From: Hydrangea macrophylla
Taxonomy: Eukaryota; Streptophyta; Magnoliopsida; Cornales; Hydrangeaceae
Reading direction: 5' to 3'
Length of the DNA stretch: 64,000 bases
Assembly (NCBI GenBank): GCA_033977485.1
Contig: CM066988.1
Span: 71,353,169-71,417,168 of the forward strand
Shown here: positions 44,841-55,227 of the stretch, in pieces
Numbering within the stretch: position 1 is the stretch's first letter
Layout of the letters: every line of letters starts with the position of its first letter
The notes under the pieces: generated by a model
Seen by the model: the letters and a program-made list of their open reading frames with translations, nothing else
What the model was told of the DNA's origin: nothing
Databases searched by the model: none
Translations under genes and position numbers: made by a program

Positions 44841-46244
44841 GTGGTCGCCGACCACCTATCTCAGTTGACATTCACTGACAACACTGAGCCTGTACCTATA
44901 AAAGATGAATTCCCAGACGAGCAACTGATGGCTGTCTCCAATTTGCCTTGGTATGCAGATATAATAAATTACCTTGTTACAGGGGAGACCCCGAGCCATT
45001 GGTCAAATCAGGACAAGAAAAAGTTCCTTTCGTTCGCACGCCATTTCTTTTTTGATGACCCTTACTTATTTAAGTACTGTGCTGATCAGGTCATCAGGCG
45101 TTGCGTTCCAAATGAGGACATAACTGTAATTTTGGCCTCCTGTCATTCTAAAGCCTGCGGTGGCCATTTTGCCTCCCAAAAGACCACACACAAAGTATTA
45201 GACAGCGGTTTCTATTGGCCCACCGTGTTCAAAGATGCCTACACTTTTTGTAAATCGTGCCAGCAATGTCAAAAGCTTGGCACACTTTCGAAAAGGAATT
45301 CAATGCCCTTAACTCCCATCATTATAATTGAAATATTCGATTGTTGGGGCATAGACTTCATGGGCCCATTTCCTAAATCTAATAACTATGAATATATACT
45401 CCTTGCTGTGGAATACATATCAAAATGGGTAGAAGCGATACCGACGAGACGCAATGACCATAAAACGGTAATGTCCTTTCTTAAGGAAAATATCTTATCG
45501 CGTTTCAGAACCCCAAAAGCCCTAATAAGTGACCAAGGCAAGCACTTTTGCAATAGGCCTTTGGAATCACTACTCAAGAAATACGGGGTGAATCACAAGA
45601 TCACTCTAGCCTACCACCCACAAACAAACTGGCAGGCAGAGTTGGCTAACCGTGAAATCAAGCGCATATTAGAAAAGACGGTTAGTTTCAACAGAAAAGA
45701 CTGGGCCTATAAACTGACTGATGCTCTTTGGGCGTACCGTACTGCCTATAAGATAAATCTGGGAATGTCCCCATATAGGCTGGTGTACGGTAAGGCATGT
45801 CACCTCTCCATTGAAATTGAGCACAAAGCATATTGGGCGACACGCTCATTAAATTTCGATATTAAAGAGGGAGGACATCTCCAAAAACTCCAGTTGGCGG
45901 AACTGGAAGAAATCCGACGAGACGCATATAACAATGCTAAACTCCACAAGGAACGGTTGAAGGCTCGCCATGATAGAATAATTTTTCGAAAATCTTTCGA
46001 GCCTGGACAGAAAGTTTTACTATACGATTCGCGCCTTCATCTTTTCCCAGGAAAACTCCGATCTCGGTGGACAGGACCCTTCACAGTCAAATCTGTCATT
46101 CCACATGGGGCCGCTGAGTTATTTAATCCTAGGAACGATGGAAGTTTCAAGGTCAATGGCCAAAGGGTAAAACTGTTCTTAGAAGATTTCCAGCCCGAGG
46201 TCGAGCACATCCAACTGGATGAGCCCGACTATGCCTCAACCTAG
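44841..46244 (+). pseudogene. Athila-1 integrase, open over 467 codons
   Basis: The frame is open from the RNase H/integrase connector to the natural stop at 46242-46244. HHCC domain: [17 protein letters not shown]...CQQCQ. Catalytic core: D in [12 protein letters not shown] in [10 protein letters not shown] in QAELANRE. The block usually reading HPQTNGQAE has Trp for Gly here (NWQAE). The C-terminal domain includes [13 protein letters not shown]. It would insert element cDNA into the genome, but the upstream frame is broken, so this copy is not expressed as part of a polyprotein. Confidence 0.85.
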
Positions 46245-46378
46245 AACGCTCAAGTGCGTTTTAACAATGTTGTTGTACTTTTTCTTTTGCTGTTTCTCGT
46301 TTTGTTTTGTTCTTTTGTTTATTTATTTCTTTGTGAGTGTGATCATGATCGTAATCTGCTATTTCATTTCAACTCGTG

Positions 46379-46475
46379 CAGGCTATCTAACATGAGAGAT
46401 GACGATGTTCACTCGATTGGGTCATGGGCTGATTCAGAATATCAGAACCCACCGTGGACTGCTGATGATATAGCA
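46379..46475 (+). pseudogene. Athila-1 accessory ORF A, truncated by Tat-C
   Basis: A pyrimidine-rich stretch ends GTGCAG at 46381; ten nt later ATG 46392 opens MRDDDVHSIGSWADSEYQNP. Athila-2 (61815) starts identically with the same spacing. The frame is cut at 46475 by the Tat-C LTR. I do not recognise the protein family. Conservation of both the splice-site-like context and the protein start in two copies supports this as a real gene start. Confidence 0.7.
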
Positions 46476-47105
46476 TGATACGTCCATAAATATCCTCCAA
46501 AAGTCCAACCGCCACATCAACAGAGAGACCCGGATTGCCCGGGACGAGAGCTTGGGGGCCCACACCCCAAGGGTCATCGAAGGTAACCGCTCGGGGTAGT
46601 CAAACAGACCGGGCATGAGATGCGGCAACTTTTCAGGAGGCGTAGCCTGGGAAGAACTCTCTAGGCAGTTTCCTTATGTGGCCAGAACTCTGTTTGGGAA
46701 GAACGAGTAGATTCCTAAACTGTTTAGGAAATACTCCTAAGATTGAGCAAATCCGTTATGATCAGATTAGGTTTCCTAATCTGATCAACTCTTACCATGT
46801 AAAGGTGGACTCTTGCATCTATAAAAGAGCCCACCTATCCTCTCTAGGAGGATCCGAAAATCACCCCTCTAAGCATATAAGCACTTACGAGAGAACTCAC
46901 CTTTGGCACGCATACACCCGGCCGGTATTACTGGTAGTGCCGCCCACCTCTGTTGGCTCACCAGGCCCTCCGGTGATCTGCTAGTAAGAGCGCGCAGACG
47001 CAGCCGTGGATGTAGGTTACCTTGTTAACGGGATCGAACCACATACAAATCTTCTGTTGCTTTACTTTCTGTCCAAATCTTGCTCACCAATTTTTGGCAT
47101 CATCA
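46476..47105 (+). repeat. 5' LTR of Tat-C
   Basis: 630 bp, TGATACGTCC...GCATCATCA, homologous to the split Tat-A LTR and the Tat-B 3' LTR. Contains perfect inverted repeats, a TATA box at 46820-46827 and the transcript motif GGATGTAGGTTACC with GAACCACATACAAATC near 47010-47050. Confidence 0.9.
46712..46827 (+). promoter_or_regulatory. Tat LTR promoter: perfect inverted repeats plus TATA box
   Basis: TTCCTAAACTGTTTAGGAA (46712-46730) is a 9-bp-arm palindrome. GATCAGATTAGG (46760-46771) and CCTAATCTGATC (46775-46786) form 12-bp arms around TTT. TATAAAAG follows at 46820-46827, 34 bp later. Tat-A and Tat-B LTRs keep variants of the same words. Confidence 0.65.
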
Positions 47106-47106
47106 G

Positions 47107-47124
47107 TTTGGCGTCGTCTGTGGG
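47107..47124 (+). other. Primer-binding site of Tat-C
   Basis: TTTGGCGTCGTCTGTGGG lies one nt after the LTR end and matches the Tat-A site except for GTCG against GCCA. The priming tRNA is not assigned here. Confidence 0.8.
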
Positions 47125-47169
47125 AACCGACACAGTTTCTTCATCAACAAAAAATTTTGACTGATCAAC

Positions 47170-48420
47170 ATGCCGCCAAAGAAGGGTAAGAAAATTGCCG
47201 ATTTAACCGGTCAGGAAAACCTGCAGATCGAGCCGCGGGCTGCCTCCATGACCACTGAACAGGTCATGGCAGCATTAGAACAGCTCTTGGAGGGCCAGCG
47301 CCGAACACAGCAACAGATAGAGGCGCTTATGGCCCAACACGAGAAGCGCCCTTCGTCGGAGAAGTAGCCTGAGGAGAGTGTTCCTGGCCACAGGCCCGCT
47401 CGGGCACGCAGGCAAGCCCGGTCAGCTCCGGTGTCTCCATCAGACCGGGAACGTCTCACGGATGGAGAGCGCAGCCAGACTACTAAGCGCTCGCGAAGAG
47501 GACCTCAGCTCGATCCTCACCGAGTGGAGGACGCCAGAACCATCATTAATCGGCGACGTGCAGCAAGGGGAGAAGAGTCCGAGCGGAAAGCCCAGGAATC
47601 GGTCGATGACCCTCCCGTCCTGAGCCGGGGGGATCTTAGGCATAGGTTTTCCCGGGCCCACAGTCGAGTACTATCTCCGAGGTTGACGCACTTCGAAGAG
47701 GAGGCCGCACAGTGGTTCCATGCATTGAAGCCCTGAACGGTTGACAACTTCAAAACCCTCGGCAAACTTTTCATCAGCCAGTTTGTCGGAATGCTCGACC
47801 GGTCCCAACTAGACGCCCAGCTGTTGACTGTCAAGCAGCGCAAAGGAGAGTCCTTGAGGGAGTATGTGGACCATTTCAATCAGCAAAGGCTCTTGATCTG
47901 CAACCTCAATAAGACAGCCGCAATCATGGCTTTTTGTTTGGGAGTTTAACACACCAAGGTTGCCACGTCGTTCCATCGCAACCGACCTGCGACCCTGGTG
48001 GAACTCTCGAAAAGGGTCGGAAAGCATATAGATACCGAGGAGTTCCTGAAAGGGAAACGCGCCGGACAAGCGGGGGATGAATCTCCGAAGGCCAAGCGCA
48101 AGCGCGAGGGATTCGACAAGGGCTCGGGAAAGAAGCTGAAGTAAGATCAGAGAGATTCTAGGGGCCAGCCCCCAACTGCTTTCACAGCCAAGGTAAATAG
48201 GAAGGAGGATCCCGGCCTATACATGAGGTAATGGTCGCCGCAGAGGCGCAGAGGTTGCTTCCGCAGCCAGCTAAACTCAGAGCCCCACCCGATAAAAAAA
48301 ACCGGGACAAATTTTGCCGTTACCACAGGGATCACGGCCAGAAAACAGAGGATTGGTTCAAATTGAAGATAGCAATAGAGAAGCTAATCGAACAGGGACA
48401 CCTTGCTGAGTTTGTCGCAG
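47170..48420 (+). pseudogene. Tat-C gag
   Basis: ATG 47170 opens MPPKKGKKIADLTG. In-frame stops lie at 47365-47367 (TAG), 47734-47736 (TGA) and near 47947. A frameshift before about 48231 moves the last part to another frame. Recognisable parts are the Gln-rich N-terminal region (RTQQQIEALMAQ), the Gag core (EEEAAQWFHALKP...KGESLREYVDHFNQQRLL...ATLVELSKRV), and the C-terminal block FCRYHRDHGQKTEDWFKLK at about 48312-48368. Gag would form the particle; here it is not translatable. Confidence 0.85.
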
Positions 48421-48599
48421 CGGATAGACGGCCGAGCTCCCGATCAGCCACCACCACCACTTGGTCACATCCACATGATCTCTGGAGGGATGTCAGGTGG
48501 AGGCGATTCACAGTCGGCGCGGAAGAGGCATGCTCGGGCGTCCCGGGCGGACGTCTGGCAAGTCCAATCCACCGACTCCTCCCCAACCGACGTCCTGAC

Positions 48600-49278
48600 G
48601 TTCACGTCCAATGACTTACAGGGCATCCACTGCCCCCATGATGACCCACTAGTAGTGACGCTTTCTATAGCTAACTAGATGGTCCAGAGGGTGCTAGTGG
48701 ACACAGGCAGCTCGTCCGATATTATGTTCGTGGCAGAATTCGATCAACTCGGGATCGCCAGGGATCGGCTCTGACCAGTTGCTACTCCCCTGGTTGGATT
48801 TAACGGCTCCAGCACTCAACAACTTGGTACAATCGAGCTCCCAGTTCTCATGGGGACCTACCCACAGTAGGTTTCCGTGCTGGCTAATTTTGTGATAGTA
48901 GAGGCCCCTTCGACATACAACGTCATCCTCGACAGGCCGACCCTCAATAGGGCCAGAGTGGTCGTCTCAACCTATAGCTTAACGATGAAGTTTCCAACTC
49001 CCCAGGGACCAGGATGATTGCGAGGAGACCAGGCTACTGCTCGAACCTGCTATGTTAGCTCGTTGCGCCGGGGGGCAATCACCGAAATGTTAAACGTCCA
49101 AGAATTGGACCCCCGGGACCAGAGCGACGTGATAGGGCCGACGGAAGAACTGGAACGAGTCATGCTGGATCCCGAATGTCCGGACCGCACGGTCAACATC
49201 GGTACCCTACTGGAGCCCGATGGAGAAGTTGATCCAGTTCCTGAGGCAAAATCAAGACGTTTTTGCTTGGAGTCATGA
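48600..49278 (+). pseudogene. Tat-C protease region
   Basis: The aspartic protease active-site block [10 protein letters not shown] is encoded at about 48698-48727, after a stop (TAG, 48676-48678). Stops near 48772, 48868 and 49015 interrupt the rest, in which NVILDRPTLN (the distal protease block) is readable near 48920-48950. From 49018 to 49278 a frame carries the protease-RT connector before a shift to the RT frame, which starts by 49220. It would cleave Gag-Pol. Confidence 0.8.
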
Positions 49279-50739
49279 GGATATGCCAGGGATTGACCCC
49301 CGGGTCATGTCACATTGTCTCAATGTCAGCCCGGACTGTCGCCCAGTGAAGCAGAAGAGAAGGGGCATGGCCCCCAAGAGGCAAAAAGCAGTGAGTGAGG
49401 AGGTCAAAAAACTCCTGAAGGCGAAATCCATCCGAGAAGTCCACTATCCCGATTGGCTAGCCAATGTCGTCCTGGTCAAGAAAAGCAACGGGAAATGGAG
49501 AATGTGCGTGGACATCACCGACCTCAACAAGGCCTGCCCCAAGGACTGCTATCCGCTACCTAGGATAGACCTCCTTGTTGACTCAGCAACAGGCCACTCA
49601 CTCCTCTCATTCATGGACGTTTACTCGGGGTATAATCAGATCAGCATGTACCCCAGAGATGAAGAGAAGACAGCGTTCATCACCGACCAAGGCACGTACT
49701 GTTATAAAGTCATGCCGTTCGGCCTCAAGAATGCCGGAGCTACTTACCAATGTCTGGTCAACTACATGTTTAAGGACCTCATCGGAAAATCTATGGAAGT
49801 ATATGTGGACGATCTTCTGGTCAAGAGCCGGGACGAGCCCGACCACCATGAGCATCTGGCCGGGGCCTTCAGCATTTTGAGAAAGTTCAAGATGAGGTTG
49901 AATCTGGCCAAATGCACCTTTGGTGTCTCATCCGGGAAATTCCTCGGCCACCTAGTTAGCAGACAGGGAATCGAAGCAAACCCCGAGAAGATCAGAGCTA
50001 TCATCAACATGCGGTCGCCCAAATCAACAAAGGAAGTTCAAAGCCTAGCCGGATGGGTGGCCGCACTAAACAGATTCGTATCCCGAGCTACCGACCGGTG
50101 CTTGCCGTTCTTCAAAATCCTCCGCAAGGCATTCCAGTGGTCAGAAGAGTGTGAGGAGGCATTTCAAGAACTCAAGAGGTATCTGGCCTCCCCTCCTCTG
50201 CTCTCGACACTCGTACCCGGGGAAGAATTATTTTTGTACCTGGCAGTGTCACCATCGGCAGTTAGCTCGGCACTTATTCGGGAAGAGCACGGGATACAGT
50301 TTCCAATGTATTACACCAGCCGGGCGTTGCAGGGCGTCGAGAGCAGATACTCCCGCATCGAGAAACTAGCCTTCGCCCTTATTACCTCAGCCCGAAGGCT
50401 CCGCCCGTACTTCCAGGCCCATGCCATTGTAGTCCTGCTCGATCAGCCTCTCTGCAGAATTCTCAGTCGGCCAGACACATCTGGGAGGCTCGTTAAGTGG
50501 GCCTTGGAGTTGGAAGAGTTCGATGTAATCTACCGACCCCGGACAGCCTTCAAGGGGCAAGCTGTAGCAGACTTTCTGGTTGAGTTTACATATTTCGAAG
50601 ACCCAATCGAAGATTCCGAGCCTCCGGCCCTACCGCCAGGATTAAACTCCAACGTCCCAACCTGGGTGTTGCATGTGGACGGTTCCTCCAATCAGCAAGG
50701 TAGTGGAGTTGGAATCATCTTGACTACCCCCGACGGGAT
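49220..50739 (+). pseudogene. Tat-C reverse transcriptase, RNase H and start of second RNase H
   Basis: About 506 codons open without a stop. RT: VVLVKKSNGKWRMCVDITDLN, PLPRIDLLVDSATGH, MPFGLKNAGATYQ, active site YVDD at about 49802-49813, and FLGHLVSRQGIE. RNase H 1 follows (ALIREEHGIQFPMYYTSRAL; KLAFALITSARRLRPYF), whose first catalytic Asp is not obvious. After the ADFLVEF linker the second, archaeal-type RNase H begins (WVLHVDGSSNQQGSGVGI), a hallmark of the Tat lineage. The frame is then cut by the solo LTR at 50740. Upstream frames are broken, so I call it a pseudogene even though RT itself is open. Confidence 0.9.
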
Positions 50740-52355
50740 TGACAAGCGGGGGTATTTGTAAAATACAATCGCGCTAAAAGAAGAAAATACACTAATTTAG
50801 TTCACAATTTCCTCATATATCTGCAGTTTGGATTACAATGCCAGTTTCTACACATTATGATTAATCTATGATAAGTTGTGTGTTTTAGCTGTGATTTGTG
50901 CAGATTTCTGTCGCTGTGTGAATAATTGATTGAGCAGGATAAAAGGGAGTGATTGGCTTTAATGAAGACAATTCAAAGTTGAAAACTGCAGCTCGATCGA
51001 TCGAAGACTCTCAAGCGATCGATGGTTCGATCGATCTAGGTCCTCTAAAGCGATCGAATTTTCCAGAAGTTCAATCGATCGGGGGTTGTTCGATCGATCG
51101 AACATGCCTTTTATCAGAATACGCGCACTAGCATTAGGATTCTACTATATAAACTCGTATTGTTTACGTCCAGGAGGATGCCCTACTTACTTTTTATCAG
51201 TTTTCATAGAGAGAGTAGAGATTTTTATTATTTTGTTGGTTGTTCCTCAAGGTTTTACTTTGATAGCTTGGATTCTCTTTGGTTTAATACAAGTTCTTTG
51301 TTCCAGGTTACTTAGTTATTGTTTTATTTACATATTGCACTTAGTTAATCATAGTTTAGTGTTTAATCTTAGTGCTCTGCATGCTAGATACGTTAAAATC
51401 TTAAGTTTTCATAGTTTTAATGAAAAACTCACAACCAAACGACACCTTAATGAATCTTTACGTTAAGAACGCATCTGGGACACTCCAGACCATGTCTGAG
51501 TAGTCCAGGTTGGGAGATCGCGATGAAAATGTGATTTCAAGCCTCTGCCATGCACCAGAATAATACCTGTGTTCGATCGATCGGAGTTATTTCGATCGAT
51601 CGGTACAGAGATATAGTCAATCGATCAAAGACATTTCGATCGATTGAGAGATGACGATTGTCGATCGATCGAAAGCGCGTCGATCGATCGAACTTTCAGA
51701 TTCTTGAGAACATCCAATACAGTATTCCAAGACTTTTTGTTTTAAGGATTTGTTATCAAACTGTCCCCAAATGCTCAGTTTGTCGAAACAGTCTTCGAAC
51801 TTAAGGCCTTAGGGCATTTTCTTTCAATACATTTTGCAAACCACTCTCAATGCTAACACCATTGTAGGTGCGAGTCTTAACTATTGAATTAAACCGCTTT
51901 CATGTATTTCAAACTTAATTGAGATGATATAGTCCCGGTCATGAAAGGGCTATTGATTCTAGATCTTTAGAAAAGTACGGAATATTGTAGAAGATGTACT
52001 CCATTGGGCTTCATTGCGATTGCATGGTAGACGGCTAGGTCACAGTGGATTCGCGTGATCCCAACACTTCCTTTTATTAAGAAAAATCGCTTTTAAAATC
52101 TCGCTTTAGTTAAATAGTTAATCGTTAGTTAATTTAATTTAGTTGCTTTTAATTTTAGTAGTTGTTAAGCGTAGAACTTTGTGTTCTACACTTCTTTTAA
52201 GACATTGAATTTTCTTTTCTTTTAGAGTCTAATCTAGGTAACTTAATTCTCAACCTTCCTTGTGGGATCGACCTGGACTTAATCCAGTTTACTACTTGCA
52301 CGATTACCTACACTTGGGTATAGCACACAAGCGCATACAAATTATTTCCGTGTCA
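50740..52355 (+). mobile_element. Solo Athila LTR inserted in the Tat-C second RNase H
   Basis: 1616 bp, TGACAAGCGGGGG...CCGTGTCA, homologous to the Athila-1 5' LTR throughout. Flanked by a perfect GGGAT duplication (50735-50739 and 52356-52360). Taking out the LTR and one GGGAT brings the RNase H frame exactly back in register. No internal sequence remains. TCGATCGA clusters at 50993-51101 and 51573-51691; TATATAAA at 51146-51153. Confidence 0.95.
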
Positions 52356-52663
52356 GGGATCCAGCTCGAATATGCTTCAAGGTTTGGGTTTTGCGCCTCC
52401 AACAACGAGGCCGAGTACGAAGCCCTCTTGGTCGGGTTACAGTTAGCCATCTCGATGAGTGCGCAACAGGTCCAGGGCTACAGCGACTCCCAGCTCGTGG
52501 TCAACCAAGTAAACCAAGAATATGAAGCGCGGGAGGACAACATGGTAGCCTACTTGGCCCTTGTGCGGGCGGTTTCTGAGGATTCTCCATCACCCAGATA
52601 CCTAGAGAAGAAAATACCAGAGCAGACCGGCTGGCCCGCCTCGCCTCGTCTTCTGAGTCAGAC
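52356..52663 (+). pseudogene. Tat-C second RNase H, C-terminal part
   Basis: It resumes the archaeal-type RNase H: FGFCASNNEAEYEALLVGL supplies the catalytic Glu, and GYSDSQLVVNQVNQEYEAR supplies the next Asp. The frame shifts near 52610, just before the integrase connector (RADRLARLASSSESD in the shifted frame). The added RNase H is thought to supplement a degenerate first domain in this lineage. Confidence 0.85.
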
Positions 52664-53989
52664 TTGCCCGGGATAAGGATACAATTCCTACCCGAGCCAA
52701 GTGTGATCAACTCAGAGGGCATGGAGGTCGACCCGGTCACTTTGGGACCTAGTTGGATGGACCCGCTCGTGACATTCCTGACGACAGGAGGGCTACCAGA
52801 TGACAAAGATGAGGCACGCCGGGTCAAGTACCGGGCAGTGCGATATCATCTCCTTGACGGCATTCTCTACAAGAGGGGATTCACCATCCCGTACCTCCGC
52901 TGCGTTCATCTTGCGCAAGTGCAAGCAATACTGTTTGAAATCCATGAAGGTGTGTGCGGGAACCACATCGGAGGTCGGGCACTTTCCAGAAAGGCCCTAC
53001 TACAAGGTTACTATTGGCCAACCATGGCCCGAGATTCACAAGAGTATGTGCGACGGTGTGACAAGTGCCAGAGGTACTCTCCCATGATCAATCGACCAGG
53101 AGAACTCCAGACACCGGTCCACAGTCCATGGCCATTTGCCCAATGGGGAATTGACATTGTTGGTCCATTACCGACAGGAAAAGGACAAGTTAGGTTTGCC
53201 GTGATAGCTATTGACTACTTCACCAAATGGGCGGAGGCCGAGCCCTTGGCAACGATAACTGAGCGAAAAATGGAAAGCTTTGTGGAAAGACATATCCTCA
53301 GCAGGTTCGGTATTCCCCGAGTCCTGATCAGCGATAATGGCAGACAATTTGACACACCCATCTTCAGACAGTTCTGCTTGGGCTACAGAATACTAAATCG
53401 TTACTCTTCCCCCGAGCACCCACAAGCCAATGGTCAAGCCGAGGTAACCAATCGAACCATCCTTCAGTTAATCAAGACAAGGCTTAAAGGCGCCAAAGGC
53501 ATGTGGGCGGAAGAGCTACCAACACTCCTGTGGGCCTATTGCACTACACCCCGAGCGGCCACAGGCGAGACCCCGTTTTCCTTAACCTACGGTTTCAAGG
53601 CAGTGGTCCCCACAGAGCTCGGGCTGTCAACCTACCGGGTGGCCAACTTCAGCGGTCCGGACAACGGAGAAGCCCTCAGGACAGAATTGAACCTAGTGGA
53701 AGAAAAAAGAGACTAGGCCTATCTTAAGGTGGCCGCTTACAAGCAAAGAGTCTCGCGGTATTACAATAGCAAGGTGAAGCACCGTAGCTTTCAAGTTGGA
53801 GACCTCGTCCTCAAGGCAGTGAACCAGTCTACCCGAATCCCGAGCCACGGGAAATTAGGGGCAAACTGGGAAGGCCCGTATAAAGTAACTCGGGTCAATC
53901 GACTGGGAACCTACTGGCTGCAGAGCATGGACGGTCATGATCTCACTCATCCTTGGAACGTGCAACACCTCCGCAAGTATTATCAGTAG
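52664..53989 (+). pseudogene. Tat-C integrase
   Basis: The frame is open from the connector (about 52650) to TAG 53714-53716, then continues in the same frame to the natural stop at 53987-53989. HHCC zinc-binding domain: IHEGVCGNHIGGRALSRK...CDKCQR. Catalytic residues: D in WGIDIVGPLP, D in LISDNGRQF, E in HPQANGQAEVTN. The C-terminal part has the SFQVGDLVLK and KLGANWEGPYKV blocks. No chromodomain is present, as expected for the Tat lineage. It would insert element cDNA. Confidence 0.9.
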
Positions 53990-54146
53990 CTGACCACGAG
54001 CATTTAGTACTATAGGGGAATTCTTTTCTTGTAGCTCTGATGGGGAAACCGTTACAGATTATTACTTTTCAAATAAAATTGACTGGTTTGTTTCGAAAAT
54101 TTATTCCTGTCCGTAGCCCGTGCAATGCAAAAAAAAAAAAAAAAAA

Positions 54147-54380
54147 ACCTTGGGACGAACCCCGAGGCAACAAAGACCTTGGGCCTAACCCCAAGGCAGA
54201 AAAGACCTTGGGACGAACCCCGAGGCAACAAAGACCTTGGGCCTAACCCCAAGGTAGAAAAGACCTTGGGCCTAACCCCAAGGCAGAAAAGACCTCGAGG
54301 CCTAACTCCGAGGCCACAAGGACCTTGGGCCTAACCCCAAGGCAGAAAAGACCTCGGGCTCTGAACCCAGGCACAAAAGG
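54147..54380 (+). repeat. Hairpin tandem array, 8 units of about 29 bp
   Basis: Units read ACCTTGGGCCTAACCCCAAGG plus CAGAAAAG, with variants (ACGAACCCCGAGG, CTCGAGGCCTAACTCCGAGG). Each unit contains complementary arms (CCTTGGG...CCCAAGG), so the transcript could fold into a row of hairpins. An 18-nt A run (54129-54147) precedes the array. Tandem repeats in this 3' position are known from Retand elements. Confidence 0.9.
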
Positions 54381-54670
54381 ACCCTGCAACCACCCATGTT
54401 CCACGTCAATTTCCTACGTCCGCTCCCCAACACGCCCTCGCCTTAGCAAAATGCTTGGGGGGCAGGGGATTGTAGACCAAAATAGGAAATTACTTAAATC
54501 TTCGCTCAAGCCCGGCCGACAACGGGGCTAAGCCCCTGGGCGGCCGGCGATGGCGAACTTCAAATTCCCCTATAACCACCCATGTCCCAGGTCGGTTTCC
54601 TACGGTCACCTCTTCCCGTACTCCCGCCTTAGCAAAAACTTGGGGGGCAGGGGAATATCAGGACAAAACA
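54381..54670 (+). repeat. Diverged duplication with polypurine-like tracts
   Basis: A block with ACCACCCATGT, CGGTTTCCTACG-like sequence and CGCCTTAGCAAAA(A/T) then CTTGGGGGGCAGGGGA occurs twice, about 188 bp apart (G-rich tracts near 54450 and 54638). A third G tract, CCCGGGGGGCAGTTG, lies near 55125. Each resembles the Tat-B polypurine tract TGGGGGGCAGT. Confidence 0.75.
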
Positions 54671-54847
54671 GGGAATCACACTGATCGCTACAAGAGCTTG
54701 GGAGATCTCCCTAAGCACTTACAGTGATCAGAGATATAACCCGGGTCGTAAAATAGGATACACCTAAGATACGCCGGGCAATTTTGGATGCTAAGTAGGG
54801 CTAGTCCCTACAGCGCTCCGAGCAATTACCTTTTAGAAAGGTCAGTA

Positions 54848-55049
54848 AGACTAGGTGTTCTGTTAGTTACGGTCCTAAAACATTTGCTAAGGCAGGTGTT
54901 AGGTTGGCCAAAACCAAACGGGTACTAGCAATTACAGAGGCATAGTGCAGACTAGGTGTTCTGTTGGTTACGGTCCTAAAACATTTGCTAAGGCAGGTGT
55001 TAGGTCGGCCAAAACCAAACGGGTACTAGCAATTATAGAGGCATAGTGC
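54848..55049 (+). repeat. 101-bp tandem duplication
   Basis: Two head-to-tail copies starting AGACTAGGTGTTCTGTT at 54848 and 54949, nearly identical by eye (TTAG/TTGG, GTTGG/GTCGG, TTAC/TTAT differences). No coding. It lies between the integrase and the antisense ORF. Confidence 0.9.
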
Positions 55050-55227
55050 AGATAACAAAAATAGTTGATGGAAGAGAAATCTGGCCTTAAGGGTCTTTTC
55101 ATTAATTGAAACGTTATGTACATAGCCCGGGGGGCAGTTGTAGTGGCCTCCCCAAAAAAAAAAAAAAAAAAAGAAACTACAACAAAAAATAAAAAGCAAC
55201 AAGAAGAAGATTCCTTGAGCAGGGAGT

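Larger units (their letters stand above)
37299..46475 (+). mobile_element. Athila-1: 5' portion of a Ty3/gypsy Athila element
   Basis: A 5' LTR, Athila-type primer site, gag, protease, RT, RNase H, integrase and the start of a 3' accessory ORF are present in order. A minus-strand solo LTR (39374-40972) interrupts gag. Tat-C, inserted at 46476, cuts off the 3' end, and no matching 3' LTR lies in the window. Coding is about as similar to Athila-2 as sister copies of one family. Stops mostly correspond to CAA, CAG or CGG codons in the other copy. Confidence 0.9.

Noticed and set aside
47211..47459. Minus-strand frames across Tat-C gag and RT
   Set aside because: GC-rich shadows of the sense frames with no motif, unlike the antisense ORF at 55228-55957, which lies where Tat elements are known to carry one.
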